From NCBI RefSeq assembly GCF_900115865.1, contig NZ_FOXY01000010.1:1-64000 (forward strand): a stretch of DNA of 64,000 nt, read 5' to 3'. Below, in pieces: positions 32,281-43,596 of the stretch. The DNA is from Donghicola eburneus. Its GTDB lineage: Bacteria > Pseudomonadota > Alphaproteobacteria > Rhodobacterales > Rhodobacteraceae. The position numbers and the translations under genes are program-made. The first letter of the stretch is position 1, and each line of letters begins with the position of its first letter. The notes under the pieces are model-generated. The model was not told the DNA's origin, did no database searches, and was given only the letters and a program-made list of their open reading frames with translations.

Positions 32281-33192
32281 TTAGTGGGCGGGCTTGATGA
32301 ACGTCCCGTTCCGCAACTCCCGCATCGCCTGCTGCAATTCGGCCTGCGTGTTCATGACGATCGGGCCATGCCATGCCACAGGTTCCTGAATCGGGGCGCC
32401 GGAAATCAGCAAGAACCGGATCCCCTCGGGGCCCGCCTGAACCGTCACTTCGTCTCCAGTCCCGAACCGGATCAAGGTGCGGTTGCCGGACATATCGCGA
32501 ATGTTCACTTCTTCGCCCATGACCTCTTTCTCCAGCAGCACACCGGTGGGCGCACTGGCGTCGGCAAAGGCACCGGCCCCTTCGAACACATAGGCGAACG
32601 CACGGCGGTAAGTGTCGATCTTGAAGGTCTTTTTCACGCCCGCAGGCACAAAGATATCCAGATACTGCGGATCAGCGGCAATCCCATCGACAGGGCCGGT
32701 CTTGCCCCAGAACGATCCGACGATCACCTTGACCCGTGTGCCGTCGTCATCGATGATTTCAGGGATCTCTTTGCCCTGAACATCCTGATAGCGCGGCGCG
32801 GTCATTTTCAGGCTGCCGGGCAAGTTCGCCCATAGCTGAAAGCCATGCATCTGACCGTTGATGTTCCCCTTGGGCATTTCCTGATGCAAGATGCCGGACC
32901 CAGCCGTCATCCACTGCACATCGCCTGCGCCAAGCGTCCCCGTGTTCCCCAGACTGTCACCGTGATCGACGGTGCCGTTCAGCACATACGTGATGGTTTC
33001 GATCCCGCGGTGGGGATGCCAAGGAAAGCCACGCTCGAAATGCTGCGGAATGTCGTTCCGGAAGTCATCGAACAGCAGGAACGGGTCCAGCTCTGACGGA
33101 TCGTGAAACCCAAAGGCACGGTGCAGGTGCACGCCCGCGCCCTCCATCGTGGGCTGGGCAAGGCGGGTTTCGAGGGTCGGTCGCAGGGACAT
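32281..33192 (-). CDS. Pirin family protein
   Basis: A 303-aa bicupin. The N-terminal cupin has FPWHPHRGIETITYVLNG with the metal-binding His pair, DVQWMTAGSGILHQEMP with the third His and Glu, then GFQLWANLP. The C-terminal cupin is degenerate as usual. Bacterial pirins act as quercetinases or redox-linked regulators; the role here is unknown. The ATG at 33192 (MSLRPTLETR) with GGAGAAAG upstream is chosen over 33249. It is convergent with the TetR gene. Confidence 0.9.
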   Translation of the reverse strand: MSLRPTLETRLAQPTMEGAGVHLHRAFGFHDPSELDPFLLFDDFRNDIPQHFERGFPWHPHRGIETITYVLNGTVDHGDSLGNTGTLGAGDVQWMTAGSGILHQEMPKGNINGQMHGFQLWANLPGSLKMTAPRYQDVQGKEIPEIIDDDGTRVKVIVGSFWGKTGPVDGIAADPQYLDIFVPAGVKKTFKIDTYRRAFAYVFEGAGAFADASAPTGVLLEKEVMGEEVNIRDMSGNRTLIRFGTGDEVTVQAGPEGIRFLLISGAPIQEPVAWHGPIVMNTQAELQQAMRELRNGTFIKPAH

Positions 33193-33379
33193 TGGCTTTC
33201 TCCAATCTGAAGTTACGCCAAATATAGGGGGCCCAGAGGGCCTTTCCAAACCTTAGCTCTGTGGGGCTGAACAGGGGTTCCGTGCGAAACTGCACATGCG
33301 CGCATTCGGAAATGTGCAAGTAAAATCAATGGTTAATGCGGAAATGCAACGTCAGGTCTGCACCTGTGGCTATAGGCGG

Positions 33380-33518
33380 ATATGATATTCTGAGTTACAC
33401 ATATACCTACACGGCGAGACGGTCAGCAAGTTCCCTGCAGACCATCGGACCGGGGTGCAAGTAGCCGCTCTCCTTGCACTCATACTTATAGCGGGGGTTT
33501 CGACCCCCGTATTTTTTT
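33380..33518 (+). ncRNA. Candidate small RNA ending in a strong terminator
   Basis: The region between pirin and the next gene (33193-33614) has no convincing protein gene, yet a textbook terminator ends something on the plus strand at 33518. Upstream of it are two more potential stems: GTGCAAG/CTTGCAC near 33455-33480 and GGTC/GACC near 33419-33445. A TATGAT at 33381-33386 could be a -10 box, but no good -35 is seen. This is compatible with a 100-130-nt small RNA; no known RNA family was recognised. Confidence 0.35.
33492..33518 (+). terminator. Strong rho-independent terminator in the 33.2-33.6 kb gap
   Basis: CGGGGGT-TTCG-ACCCCCG followed by TATTTTTTT: a 7-bp stem with a tetraloop. No protein gene lies upstream on this strand. 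Confidence 0.85.
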
Positions 33519-33614
33519 GCCCAGATTTTCGGTCCTGATACGGGTCTACGTTGACCTCTGGGCCTGCCCGTGCGACCTGATTGCACTGAAATGATCCAGC
33601 GCAGGACAATGGTT

Positions 33615-34091
33615 ATGACCGATAGCATCTCGATCCGTATCTCCCCGTCGCCTATGCGCATCTGGCTGGGCGTGGCCGCCATGATGGGACTGGGCGCGAT
33701 CTTGATCTATCTGGCGCTGGCGCATCCGCCCGTGACCTTGGTGTTGCGGGGCTTTCTACTGTTGTTCGGTGGCTTCGCCATCTTTGGCGGTTGGAAAATG
33801 ATGCAGTCGGGGCAGCTGTCGCTGATCCTAGAGGGTGACAGCCTGACAGACAGTGCCGGCCGTGTGGTCGCCACCATCGATAATATCGAAAAGGTCGAGC
33901 GCGGGGCTTTCGCGTTCAAACCATCGCACGGTTTCCTGCTTCACCTGAACGAACCCATGCCGCGCGCATGGTTCCCAGGGGTGTGGTGGCGCATGGGGCG
34001 CCGCGTCGCGGTTGGCGGTGTCCTGCCCGGAGGCGAGACCAAGGCCGTGGCCGATATGATCGCCGTCCGCAAATCCGGCATGGAACTCTAA
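33615..34091 (+). CDS. Hypothetical membrane protein
   Basis: A 158-aa protein with two hydrophobic helices near the N-terminus (IWLGVAAMMGLGAILIYLALA and LVLRGFLLLFGGFAIFGGW), followed by a soluble domain with LEGDSLTDSAGRVVATIDNIEKVERG and MPRAWFPGVWWRMGRRVAVGG, which resembles small PH-like membrane-protein domains. The ATG at 33615 is preferred, with AGGA eight bases upstream. It is convergent with the Tad-like gene cluster, 3 bases from it. Function unknown. Confidence 0.7.
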   Translation: MTDSISIRISPSPMRIWLGVAAMMGLGAILIYLALAHPPVTLVLRGFLLLFGGFAIFGGWKMMQSGQLSLILEGDSLTDSAGRVVATIDNIEKVERGAFAFKPSHGFLLHLNEPMPRAWFPGVWWRMGRRVAVGGVLPGGETKAVADMIAVRKSGMEL

Positions 34092-34094
34092 TCC

Positions 34095-34697
34095 CTAGCA
34101 AGCCTGCCAGCAAACCTGAGGGGTAAAGCGCGGACGTGTGATCACATTCGCCGCCATCTGGAACTTGTCCATGTCGATCCGGACAGACAGAGGCGGGGCC
34201 CAGCCATCACTGCTTTTGCGCAGGGCTTCCGGCACGCTGACATCCGTCCGCGCCTCAATCATGATGATCCGCTCGCCGTTTTGCAGTTGGGGCAGGTCGT
34301 CTTCCATGCCCTCTAGGTCCGCATCAGTCAGCCGGTTGGTGATCAATGTGCCGCGCACATTGGACCAATCGACCAGATAGGCCTCTTGCGATGCGCTCCA
34401 GCGCATGATGGTAAACCGGATGCCATAACCGGCCCGTCGTCCGACGATTTCCTGATACACGGCCTCCATCCCGTTCAGATAGGCGTCGTCCAAGGGCACC
34501 GTTTCACGGGAGATGGCGTCCCCGATGGAATACGCAGCTTTTTGCGACAGGTTGTTCGTGCGGAACCCGTCGAACAGCACCAAGGACAGCAAAAATAGCA
34601 TCAGGATCGGCGGCATGTACAAGATCGCCTCGAGCGTGATGCTGCCATCGCTGTGCCCGAAAAACCGGCGCATTCGGGATCGTAGGGCCTGCAACAT
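34095..34697 (-). CDS. TadE/TadG-like pseudopilin-related protein
   Basis: A 200-aa protein starting at ATG 34697, with AGGAG upstream. An N-terminal basic stretch with FFGHSDGSITLEAILYMPPILMLFLLSLVLFDGF forms the single transmembrane helix preceded by the G-x(4)-E motif (SITLE) typical of TadE-type minor pseudopilins. The rest is periplasmic. Third gene of a unit with the two next entries. Such proteins contribute to Flp/tight-adherence pili. No tad secretion genes (rcpC, tadA, tadB) are in the window. Confidence 0.7.
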   Translation of the reverse strand: MLQALRSRMRRFFGHSDGSITLEAILYMPPILMLFLLSLVLFDGFRTNNLSQKAAYSIGDAISRETVPLDDAYLNGMEAVYQEIVGRRAGYGIRFTIMRWSASQEAYLVDWSNVRGTLITNRLTDADLEGMEDDLPQLQNGERIIMIEARTDVSVPEALRKSSDGWAPPLSVRIDMDKFQMAANVITRPRFTPQVCWQAC

Positions 34698-34698
34698 C

Positions 34699-35238
34699 TT
34701 AGGGCTCCTGAACAAAGGTGCTGATCGCCACGAGGGCAGTGCCGCCATCGGATTCGCGCTTCATCGCATTGCCGACGTGAAGGGCAGGGAACAGCGGCTC
34801 GATGCGCGCACAGGCCCGCACCAGCATCAGATCATTAGGCTGACCGGGGTTGAAGTTCACTGCAGGCTTGATCGGCTCTGACTTGTCCACGCAGTCCGCA
34901 TTTGCAGGCAGACCGGCAAAGGCACGCGGGTTCGCCCGCTGCAATTCCAGCTTCAGATCGCTAAAGCAATCGCCCCCCAGATTGCCCGCCCCGTCGCAAA
35001 TGATCTCCTTCAGTTCGTCATAGGTGGGCTGGGCGTTCTGCGTGCTGATCCGGATTTCACGGATCGCCATATCCAGTCCGCGCTCCAGCGCCGTGGCGCG
35101 CAGCATCCAGACACTGGTTTCAATGCTCCAGAACAGGGCAAACAAGAAGATCGGAAAGACCATGACAAACTCGACCGAGGATGTCCCGTCCTCCCGCCGC
35201 CACACGCGGCGCAGGGCAGTTTTCATGCGACCCATCAT
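34699..35238 (-). CDS. TadE-like pilus assembly protein
   Basis: A 179-aa protein: RREDGTSSVEFVMVFPIFLFALFWSIETSVWML is the TadE-type N-terminal motif and membrane helix (glutamate at position five of the hydrophobic segment). The periplasmic part has four cysteines (CDGAGNLGGDC and others) that could form disulfides. Its start overlaps the stop of the preceding vWA gene (ATGA), and its stop abuts the next gene, so the three genes form one operon. Confidence 0.8.
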   Translation of the reverse strand: MMGRMKTALRRVWRREDGTSSVEFVMVFPIFLFALFWSIETSVWMLRATALERGLDMAIREIRISTQNAQPTYDELKEIICDGAGNLGGDCFSDLKLELQRANPRAFAGLPANADCVDKSEPIKPAVNFNPGQPNDLMLVRACARIEPLFPALHVGNAMKRESDGGTALVAISTFVQEP

Positions 35239-36941
35239 TGCACGAGCCTCAGCTGGTTGATCTGGCGGCCGATCGCGGAAAAGACTTCCTCGATCTCGAC
35301 CCCGTTCACGTCAAAGAAGTGGGACTCGGTCGAGGCGCAGCTGCGCAGGGCGTTCTTGCCCCCATCAGGCGCTTCGAACGCCACAGAGAAGATGACGATG
35401 TTTTTGTCCTTGGCCGCATTGCAGATCGCGTTCAGTCGCGCGTTTGCCCCAGCCGCGTTTACCTTTTCTTCATAGGCGTAGGCATATTTGTAGAACAGGT
35501 CGATAGGCGCACGGTAGTCGTAGTAGGGGCGTTCAATGAACTTGTAGGCCATCGACGTCGTGCCCCAACGGGCGAACGTTTCTTGGTAGGTCATGCGGCG
35601 CGCGCTGTCCCCGCCGTCGATCGAGTTCCAGTAGCGGTACTTCTGCTCGTACTGTTCGAGCCGCTCCCAGAAAAACACCGTGCCTTGGTTATAGGCCGAC
35701 AGGTTGTAGCTGAACCGGTCATCGCGGGGGTCCGAATTGCCGCGCTCGTCCACCCAGATGTTGGAATCCCCGCTGCGCAGGTAATCCTTCAGGTCATACT
35801 GGCTGGTGTTCTCCCCGTCGGTCATCAGAACGATCACCTTCAGCGTATCTTCGTCGTCAAAGGCTGCAGGACGCGTCGCCGCACGGCCGTCGATCCATCC
35901 GCGACCGGCCCAGTTGGCGGCGATCGGGCGGAACGCGGGGTCCAAGAAACCTGCGCCCCACTTCATGCCCACATCGATCGCGGTGTTCCCGCCAGCTTGC
36001 AGGCTGTTGATATAGGCCTTCAGGTTGGCGGTGTCGTTCGCGATGGGCCACAGGGCGGCCGTGTTTCCGGTTGGACACCACGGCTGCGCGATCTCTGTCG
36101 AGTTTTGGTCGTTCGAAAACGGGTCGAAATGCGCCACACGCTGATAGGTCTTGTCCAAAGAGATCGCGGTGGTGTTGAAATCCGAACTCTCAAAGGACAT
36201 GCAGTGCGAATAGGTGTGCTCTGTCGTCATGGGGAACGACGACGCCAGATAGGGCCCCACGTTGACCACAGCCGAATAGGGCACAATGGACACGGTGGTC
36301 ATGCCGGTCTCGCCCTCTTGGATCACGGCATCTACGAATTCTGACGCTGCGGTCCGCATCCGGCCAAGGCGCCCGTTGTTCGCCATGGATCCCGAGATAT
36401 CGAGTACGAGCGAGATTTCCACGTTGCTCACTGACTCTTCGGCGGCACCGTTGGCGCGGGCGGGCAGGCTGCTTCCGCGCGCCTCGAAGTTGTCCAGCGA
36501 CTTGGCATCGTTGTCGTAGACGTAGGGCGTGTCCTGATTGTTCCGGTAACCTGAATCGCCCGCTCTCAGGAACACTGTCGGCACAGAGATCGAGGCTGTC
36601 GCCTCGACGTTCCGCATGTTCAGACCTTCTTTGATCTTGATCGAGTCGATTGAGTCTTCAATGCCCGCCGCCCTGAAGTAGCTGCGCACCACTGCCTCTG
36701 GATCGCCCTCTTGGTCCAAGTCGGCCGCCGCCAGAACCGCGCGGTCCAGCGTGTTCTGCAACCGCGTCCGCTCGAATTCGTGCATCATCACGTCGATCGC
36801 GATGTAGCCGAACCACAGCATGAACGGGAATTGCCAGAGGAATTGAAGCGAGATGACGCCGTCCTCGTTCCGGCTGAAACGATGGCAGAACCCTTTTGCA
36901 CGCTGTGCAAGTCTCGCAGATTTTTGCCTGGATTGGTTCAT
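35235..36941 (-). CDS. TadG-like protein with von Willebrand A domain
   Basis: A 568-aa membrane-anchored protein. The N-terminal FSRNEDGVISLQFLWQFPFMLWFGYIAID is a TadE/G-type helix. A vWA domain follows from about residue 170 with the metal-ion adhesion site DISGSMA, a threonine-containing GMTTVSIVPYSA segment, and VIVLMTDGENT. The C-terminal CASTESHFFDVNGVEIEEVFSAIGRQI is typical of TadG. It probably participates in Flp-type pilus anchoring or adhesion. The ATG at 36941 has GAGAG upstream. First gene of the three-gene unit; a TTAA-N7-TTAA site lies about 100 bp upstream. Confidence 0.8.
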   Translation of the reverse strand: MNQSRQKSARLAQRAKGFCHRFSRNEDGVISLQFLWQFPFMLWFGYIAIDVMMHEFERTRLQNTLDRAVLAAADLDQEGDPEAVVRSYFRAAGIEDSIDSIKIKEGLNMRNVEATASISVPTVFLRAGDSGYRNNQDTPYVYDNDAKSLDNFEARGSSLPARANGAAEESVSNVEISLVLDISGSMANNGRLGRMRTAASEFVDAVIQEGETGMTTVSIVPYSAVVNVGPYLASSFPMTTEHTYSHCMSFESSDFNTTAISLDKTYQRVAHFDPFSNDQNSTEIAQPWCPTGNTAALWPIANDTANLKAYINSLQAGGNTAIDVGMKWGAGFLDPAFRPIAANWAGRGWIDGRAATRPAAFDDEDTLKVIVLMTDGENTSQYDLKDYLRSGDSNIWVDERGNSDPRDDRFSYNLSAYNQGTVFFWERLEQYEQKYRYWNSIDGGDSARRMTYQETFARWGTTSMAYKFIERPYYDYRAPIDLFYKYAYAYEEKVNAAGANARLNAICNAAKDKNIVIFSVAFEAPDGGKNALRSCASTESHFFDVNGVEIEEVFSAIGRQINQLRLVQ

Positions 36942-37036
36942 GTTACTCTCGACACAAGTCACTCATATTCGAAAGACTGTATTCCAATACCTTATGGCAG
37001 GATTGGGGCGCATGCCGGGCAAACTTGGGGAAAGAG

Positions 37037-37051
37037 TTAATTTCAGGTTAA
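37037..37051. promoter_or_regulatory. TTAA-N7-TTAA site (possible CtrA box)
   Basis: TTAA-TTTCAGG-TTAA matches the alphaproteobacterial CtrA half-site spacing. It lies about 95 bp upstream of the TadG-like gene and 155 bp upstream of the glutamate dehydrogenase gene. A match this short can occur by chance in AT-rich intergenic DNA. Confidence 0.35.
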
Positions 37052-37206
37052 TAAAATATTGAGGGTTTTCAGGTACTCAGCCCCCTTCGTCAGAAGGGAT
37101 AGGCCATGTTCCGATAGTTCAGATGCGCGCAGAACATGAATGTGGGACTCTGATTTTATCCACAGGTTTCAAGAGCCTGTCATGAAATCAAACGAGAGGA
37201 CCGCCC

Positions 37207-38637
37207 ATGCGCCCGCCCAAGGAACCGACTTTCCGCGAAAGCGTCGACATGATGTTCAACCGCGCCGTGGCGCTTATGGACCTGTCTCCGGGCCTCGAGG
37301 AAAAGATCAGGGTTTGTAATTCTACTTACACGGTGCGGTTCGGGGTTAGGCTGCGCGGGCAGATATTCACATTTACAGGTTATCGCTCGAACCACTCCGA
37401 GCATATGGAGCCTGTAAAGGGCGGCATCCGCTATGCCCTGACCGTCGATCAGGATGAGGTCGAGGCCCTGTCGGCGCTCATGACCTTTAAGTGCGCGCTG
37501 GTCGAGGCGCCGTTCGGCGGCTCCAAAGGGGGGCTCTGCATCGACCCCACCCAGTGGGAGGTTCACGAGCTAGAGCAGATCACCCGTCGCTTTGCCTATG
37601 AGCTGATCAAGCGGGACCTGATCAACCCCAGCCAGAACGTGCCCGCCCCCGACATGGGCACAGGCGAGCGGGAGATGGCTTGGATCGCGGACCAATATGC
37701 GCGGATGAACACCACCGACATCAACGCCAAGGCTTGCGTCACCGGCAAACCCCTGAACGCGGGCGGGATCGCAGGACGGGTCGAGGCCACAGGGCGGGGT
37801 GTGCAATACGCCTTGCGCGAATTCTTCCGCCACCCAGAGGATATCAAGGCCGCAGGTCTCAAGGGCACGCTCGAGGGCAAGAAGGTCATCGTGCAGGGTC
37901 TGGGCAATGTGGGCTACCACGCGGCCAAGTTCTTGGGCGAAGAGGATGGCTGCAAAATCATCGGTATCATCGAGCGGGACGGCGCGCTCTTTGATGAGAG
38001 CGGGATCGACGTCGAAGCTGTCCGCCAGTGGATCATCAAACATGGCGGGGTTAGCGGCTATCCCGACGCCGCCCACCACGCCGAGGGCGCGGCGGTTCTG
38101 GAAGAGTCGTGCGACATCCTGATCCCCGCCGCGATGGAAGGCGTGATCAACATGGGCAACGCCGACCGGATCAAAGCGCCCCTGATCATCGAGGCCGCAA
38201 ACGGTCCCGTCACGGCGGGCGCGGACGACATCCTGCGCAAGAAGGGCACTGTGATCATCCCCGACATGTACGCCAACGCGGGCGGTGTGACGGTGTCGTA
38301 TTTCGAGTGGGTCAAGAACCTGAGCAAGATCCGCTTTGGCCGGATGCAGCGCCGTCAGGAAGAGGCGCGGCACGAATTGATCGTCAAGGAACTGGAGCGT
38401 CTGGACCATTACTTGGGGGACAGCTGGTCGATGACGCCGGACTTCAAGGAAAAGTATCTGCGCGGGGCAGGAGAGCTGGAGCTTGTGCGCTCTGGCCTCG
38501 ATGATACCATGCGGATTGCCTATCAGGCCATGCGCGAGGTCTGGCACAGCCGCGATGATGTCGACGACCTGCGGACGGCCGCCTATCTGGTGGCGATCAG
38601 CAAGGTTGCGATGAGCTATCAGGCCAAGGGGCTGTAG
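37207..38637 (+). CDS. Glutamate dehydrogenase (Glu/Leu/Phe/Val family)
   Basis: A 476-aa enzyme for reversible oxidative deamination of glutamate to 2-oxoglutarate. The substrate site shows MEPVKGGIRYALTVDQDEVE (Lys that binds the carboxylate), MTFKCALVEAPFGGSKGG with the catalytic Lys, and VPAPDMGTGEREMAWIADQY. The Rossmann domain has VIVQGLGNVGYHAAKFL (GxGxxG/A). The C-terminal extension (RFGRMQRRQEEARHEL) is common in the marine alphaproteobacterial form. GAGAGGACCGCCC precedes the ATG. It is monocistronic. Confidence 0.9.
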   Translation: MRPPKEPTFRESVDMMFNRAVALMDLSPGLEEKIRVCNSTYTVRFGVRLRGQIFTFTGYRSNHSEHMEPVKGGIRYALTVDQDEVEALSALMTFKCALVEAPFGGSKGGLCIDPTQWEVHELEQITRRFAYELIKRDLINPSQNVPAPDMGTGEREMAWIADQYARMNTTDINAKACVTGKPLNAGGIAGRVEATGRGVQYALREFFRHPEDIKAAGLKGTLEGKKVIVQGLGNVGYHAAKFLGEEDGCKIIGIIERDGALFDESGIDVEAVRQWIIKHGGVSGYPDAAHHAEGAAVLEESCDILIPAAMEGVINMGNADRIKAPLIIEAANGPVTAGADDILRKKGTVIIPDMYANAGGVTVSYFEWVKNLSKIRFGRMQRRQEEARHELIVKELERLDHYLGDSWSMTPDFKEKYLRGAGELELVRSGLDDTMRIAYQAMREVWHSRDDVDDLRTAAYLVAISKVAMSYQAKGL

Positions 38638-38787
38638 CACCACGTTCTGCGGCGGCGGGCACGGATGGCCCGTGTTGAGCCGTGAGTATTTTTGCAAAGC
38701 AGAAAGAGGCAGGTCCGCGCGAAAGGGCGGGCCCGTCTCTGCGTTCGGGGGCTGGACATCCCGCGAGCGTGGGGGGATATTCAGCCA

Positions 38788-40770
38788 ATGAGTTTGCCCC
38801 CCAATTTCATCGAAGAGTTGCGCACCCGTGTGAGCCTGTCCCAAGTGGTCGGGCGCAAGGTCGTGTGGTCGAAAAAGTCCAACCGCGCCAAGGGGGATTG
38901 GTGGGCGTCGTGTCCTTTTCATCAGGAAAAATCTGCGTCTTTTCATGTGGATGACCGCAAGGGGTTTTATTACTGCTTTGGGTGTCATGCCAAAGGGGAC
39001 GCGCTGACCTTTGTTCAAGAGACCGAGAATGTCGGTTTCATGGAAGCGGTCGAGATTCTGGCCCGTGAAGCTGGCATGCCTATGCCCGCCCGTGATCCGC
39101 AAGCCGCCAAGAAGGCGGACCGCCGCAGCCAGTTGGCTGAGGTCATGGAAGAGGTCGTTAAATTCTATCGCATGCAGCTGAAGACCGGGGCCGCGCAAGA
39201 CGCGCGGGCCTATCTGGATCGACGCGGTTTGGGGATGAAAGGGCAGGACCGGTTCGAGATCGGCTACGCCCCGAACGAGAGCCAAGCTACGTGGAACCAT
39301 CTGAAGGGTAAGGGCATCCCGGACGAGATGATCATTGCCACCGGTGTCTGTGCTGAGTCCGATCGGGGCGGGGCCCCCTATGACCGGTTTCGCGGGCGCA
39401 TCATGTTCCCGATCCGCGATGCACGGGGGCGGTGCATTTCCTTTGGCGGGCGGGCGATGGACCCGAATGCGCGGGCGAAATACCTGAACGGCCCCGAGAC
39501 AGAGCTCTTTGACAAGGGCAACAGCCTGTACAACCACGGGCCCGCGCGCGAAGCGGTGGGGCGGGGGCAGACCCTGATCGTGGCCGAAGGCTATATGGAT
39601 GTGATCGCGCTGGCTTTGGCGGGGTTCGAGGGGGCGGTCGCGCCACTTGGCACTGCGATCACGCCAGAGCAGTTGCAACTGATGTGGCGGATCAGCCCAG
39701 AGCCGGTGATTGCTTTGGACGGGGACAAAGCTGGCGTGCGCGCCGCGTATCGTCTGGTGGATGTGGCGCTGCCGCTACTCGAAGCGGACAAAGCCCTGCG
39801 GTTTTGCCTGATGCCCGAAGGGCAGGACCCCGACGATCTGATCAAAGCCAAAGGCCCCGAGGGCATGGCCGAGATTTTGGGCACCGCGATGCCTTTGATC
39901 GACATCCTGTGGCGCCGCGCCATCGAGGATCAGGTGTTCGACAGCCCAGAGCGTAAAGCCGGCTTGGACAAACGCCTGCGCGAAGAGATCAAACAGATAC
40001 GCAGCCCTGATCTGCGCAGCCATTACGGCCACGCGATCAAGGAGTTGCGGGCAGGGCTCTTTGGCACTGCGGTCAGCGCCGAAGAGCCGCGCCGCGAATG
40101 GACCCCGCGCCAGAATTGGCAGCCGCGTCAGGGGGGCGGGGGGCGCCGTCCTTGGGGGGCACCGCCGTCCAAACCGTTGGGTACGACGCTGACGTCGGCC
40201 TTGGTTCAGGACGAGAACTTCGAGATTTCCCTGCGCGAGGCCGTGGTGCTGGCTACCATCGTATCCACGCCGATGGTGCTGGAAGAGGCGATGGACCTGC
40301 TCGAAGCCATGGAATGTCAGTCACAGGAGCACAACACCCTGCGCGGGGCGCTGCTGATGATGAACGGACGGTCCAATGCCTTCCGCGCAGAGCTCGAGGC
40401 ATTGGTGGGCGGTGAAATCCTTGAAAACCTGCTGAGACAGAACCATATCTCCATTTGCCCGTCGGTTCGGCGGGCAGGCGATCTGGAAACGGCCAAGTTG
40501 ACCCTCATGGAAGAGACGGCAAAGCTCAAAGCAGCACATGGCCGTCTGGCGGAAATAGCCGAGGCAACCGAAGAGCTGACAGGCGCCGCGGACGAAGCGA
40601 TCACCTACCGGCTGGGGCAGGCTGCCTTGGCCTTTGACCGTGCGACCCGCGCACAGCAGGAAGACACAACAGAATACGAGAAGGCCGACAACGGCATGCG
40701 CGTGGACCGAAAAGAGCGCGAAGCCCTTCATGGGCTGCTCGCGAATCTCGGAAAAACGCCGAAACATTGA
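38788..40770 (+). CDS. dnaG: DNA primase DnaG
   Basis: A 660-aa primase making RNA primers for replication. The zinc-binding domain (residues 35-65) has CPFHQEK and YYCFGCHAKGD with the CHCC ligands. The Toprim core shows VAEGYMDVIALALAGFEGAVAPLGTAI (Glu) and VIALDGDKAGVRAA (DxD). The C-terminal part carries a helicase-binding domain. Start chosen at ATG 38788 (MSLPPNFIEEL); upstream codons are an intergenic repeat-like sequence. It is followed 115 bases later by rpoD, a classical pair. Confidence 0.95.
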   Translation: MSLPPNFIEELRTRVSLSQVVGRKVVWSKKSNRAKGDWWASCPFHQEKSASFHVDDRKGFYYCFGCHAKGDALTFVQETENVGFMEAVEILAREAGMPMPARDPQAAKKADRRSQLAEVMEEVVKFYRMQLKTGAAQDARAYLDRRGLGMKGQDRFEIGYAPNESQATWNHLKGKGIPDEMIIATGVCAESDRGGAPYDRFRGRIMFPIRDARGRCISFGGRAMDPNARAKYLNGPETELFDKGNSLYNHGPAREAVGRGQTLIVAEGYMDVIALALAGFEGAVAPLGTAITPEQLQLMWRISPEPVIALDGDKAGVRAAYRLVDVALPLLEADKALRFCLMPEGQDPDDLIKAKGPEGMAEILGTAMPLIDILWRRAIEDQVFDSPERKAGLDKRLREEIKQIRSPDLRSHYGHAIKELRAGLFGTAVSAEEPRREWTPRQNWQPRQGGGGRRPWGAPPSKPLGTTLTSALVQDENFEISLREAVVLATIVSTPMVLEEAMDLLEAMECQSQEHNTLRGALLMMNGRSNAFRAELEALVGGEILENLLRQNHISICPSVRRAGDLETAKLTLMEETAKLKAAHGRLAEIAEATEELTGAADEAITYRLGQAALAFDRATRAQQEDTTEYEKADNGMRVDRKEREALHGLLANLGKTPKH

Positions 40771-40885
40771 ACGTTAAGGGGAATCGGGCGAAAAACCCTG
40801 ATCAAGAGGTGCGCGAATCAGAACGAATCAGTTATTGAGTCGTACTGACCGGCGCGAATCACGCCCGCCAAGGAGCAAAGACCAC

Positions 40886-42882
<1,997 letters not shown>

Positions 42883-42886
<4 letters not shown>

Positions 42887-43140
42887 GGACGCTGGTCATA
42901 TTTTTGATCGTGTTTGGCGCGGGGATCGGGATACCGATCCTCGCGCTTTTCAATTGTGGTGGGTGGAACGAAGGCACGATGCAGGTGGCCTACTGCGTCG
43001 TCGATACGCCCGACCTGCGCTTCGTGGCAGAGGTGGTGTATGCCGTGGTCCTGCTGTCCTCCTTCACGCTTGGCCTGCCGATCTTTGTGTATCTCATGAT
43101 CTTGTTGGCGCTGGCACTGCTCTTGCGGTGGCTCTCGTAA
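42883..43140 (+). CDS. Small two-helix membrane protein
   Basis: An 85-aa protein with transmembrane helices at residues 1-22 and 47-80 and a short loop containing two cysteines ([19 protein letters not shown]). A GTG start overlaps the rpoD stop (GTGA), suggesting translational coupling. No family recognised. The clean overlap and hydrophobic pattern support a real gene. Confidence 0.6.
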
Positions 43141-43305
43141 ACAGGGGTCCCCTCCTGCCGCTGTTTTGCCCGGACGCGCTAAAACGGGCTTCAGCGGCGT
43201 CGTAACTCTACGAAGGGAGAGTTTGCGCATGCTTTTTACGGGGAGGGACCTCCTCAAAGGGCAAGCGCTGCGCTCCGATCCAAATATCCAAGGGAGGATA
43301 CTCTG

Positions 43306-43485
43306 ATGGAAATCTCGCCAAGCAACACGATCGGTTCTGACCAGATTGCGGCTGTGAACAAACCCGACAAAGTCGAAGAGGTCCGCGAGCAAAAGACCCC
43401 GACAGAGCGCCTGACCGACACTGTGTCCCTGTCGCCCGAAGCCAAAGCCCGCATGGAAGCGAACGCGACCACGGCGGCCTCTTAA
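43306..43485 (+). CDS. Micro-protein with TDTVSLSPEAKA motif (paralogue 1)
   Basis: A 59-aa hydrophilic protein with AGGGAGGA eight bases before the ATG. The N-terminal two thirds are charged and probably disordered; the C-terminal third reads LTDTVSLSPEAKARMEA. The same TDTVSLSP(E/Q)AKA motif ends the next micro-protein, so the two are paralogues. The motif resembles the DxVSLSPxA segments near the N-terminus of FlgM-type anti-sigma proteins, but the rest does not match FlgM. Function unknown. Confidence 0.6.
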   Translation: MEISPSNTIGSDQIAAVNKPDKVEEVREQKTPTERLTDTVSLSPEAKARMEANATTAAS

Positions 43486-43596
43486 CAGTTTTTGCAGAGA
43501 CGTCGTTGGTCAGGTCAGGGCCGCGCGATGAACCGCATCCATTCGGGTGCGGCCCGTGCGTGGTCTGTCCAAGCAACCTGTGAAGAGGGAGCACCG

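Noticed and set aside
33407-33682. Minus-strand frame whose end (KKYGGRNPRYKYECKESG) looks protein-like
   Set aside because: It has no plausible start, runs antisense through the following gene, and its coding would include the strong terminator hairpin on the other strand.
37570-39678. 702-codon minus-strand frame across glutamate dehydrogenase and dnaG
   Set aside because: It runs antisense through two clear housekeeping genes and has His/Pro/Arg-rich composition typical of shadow frames.
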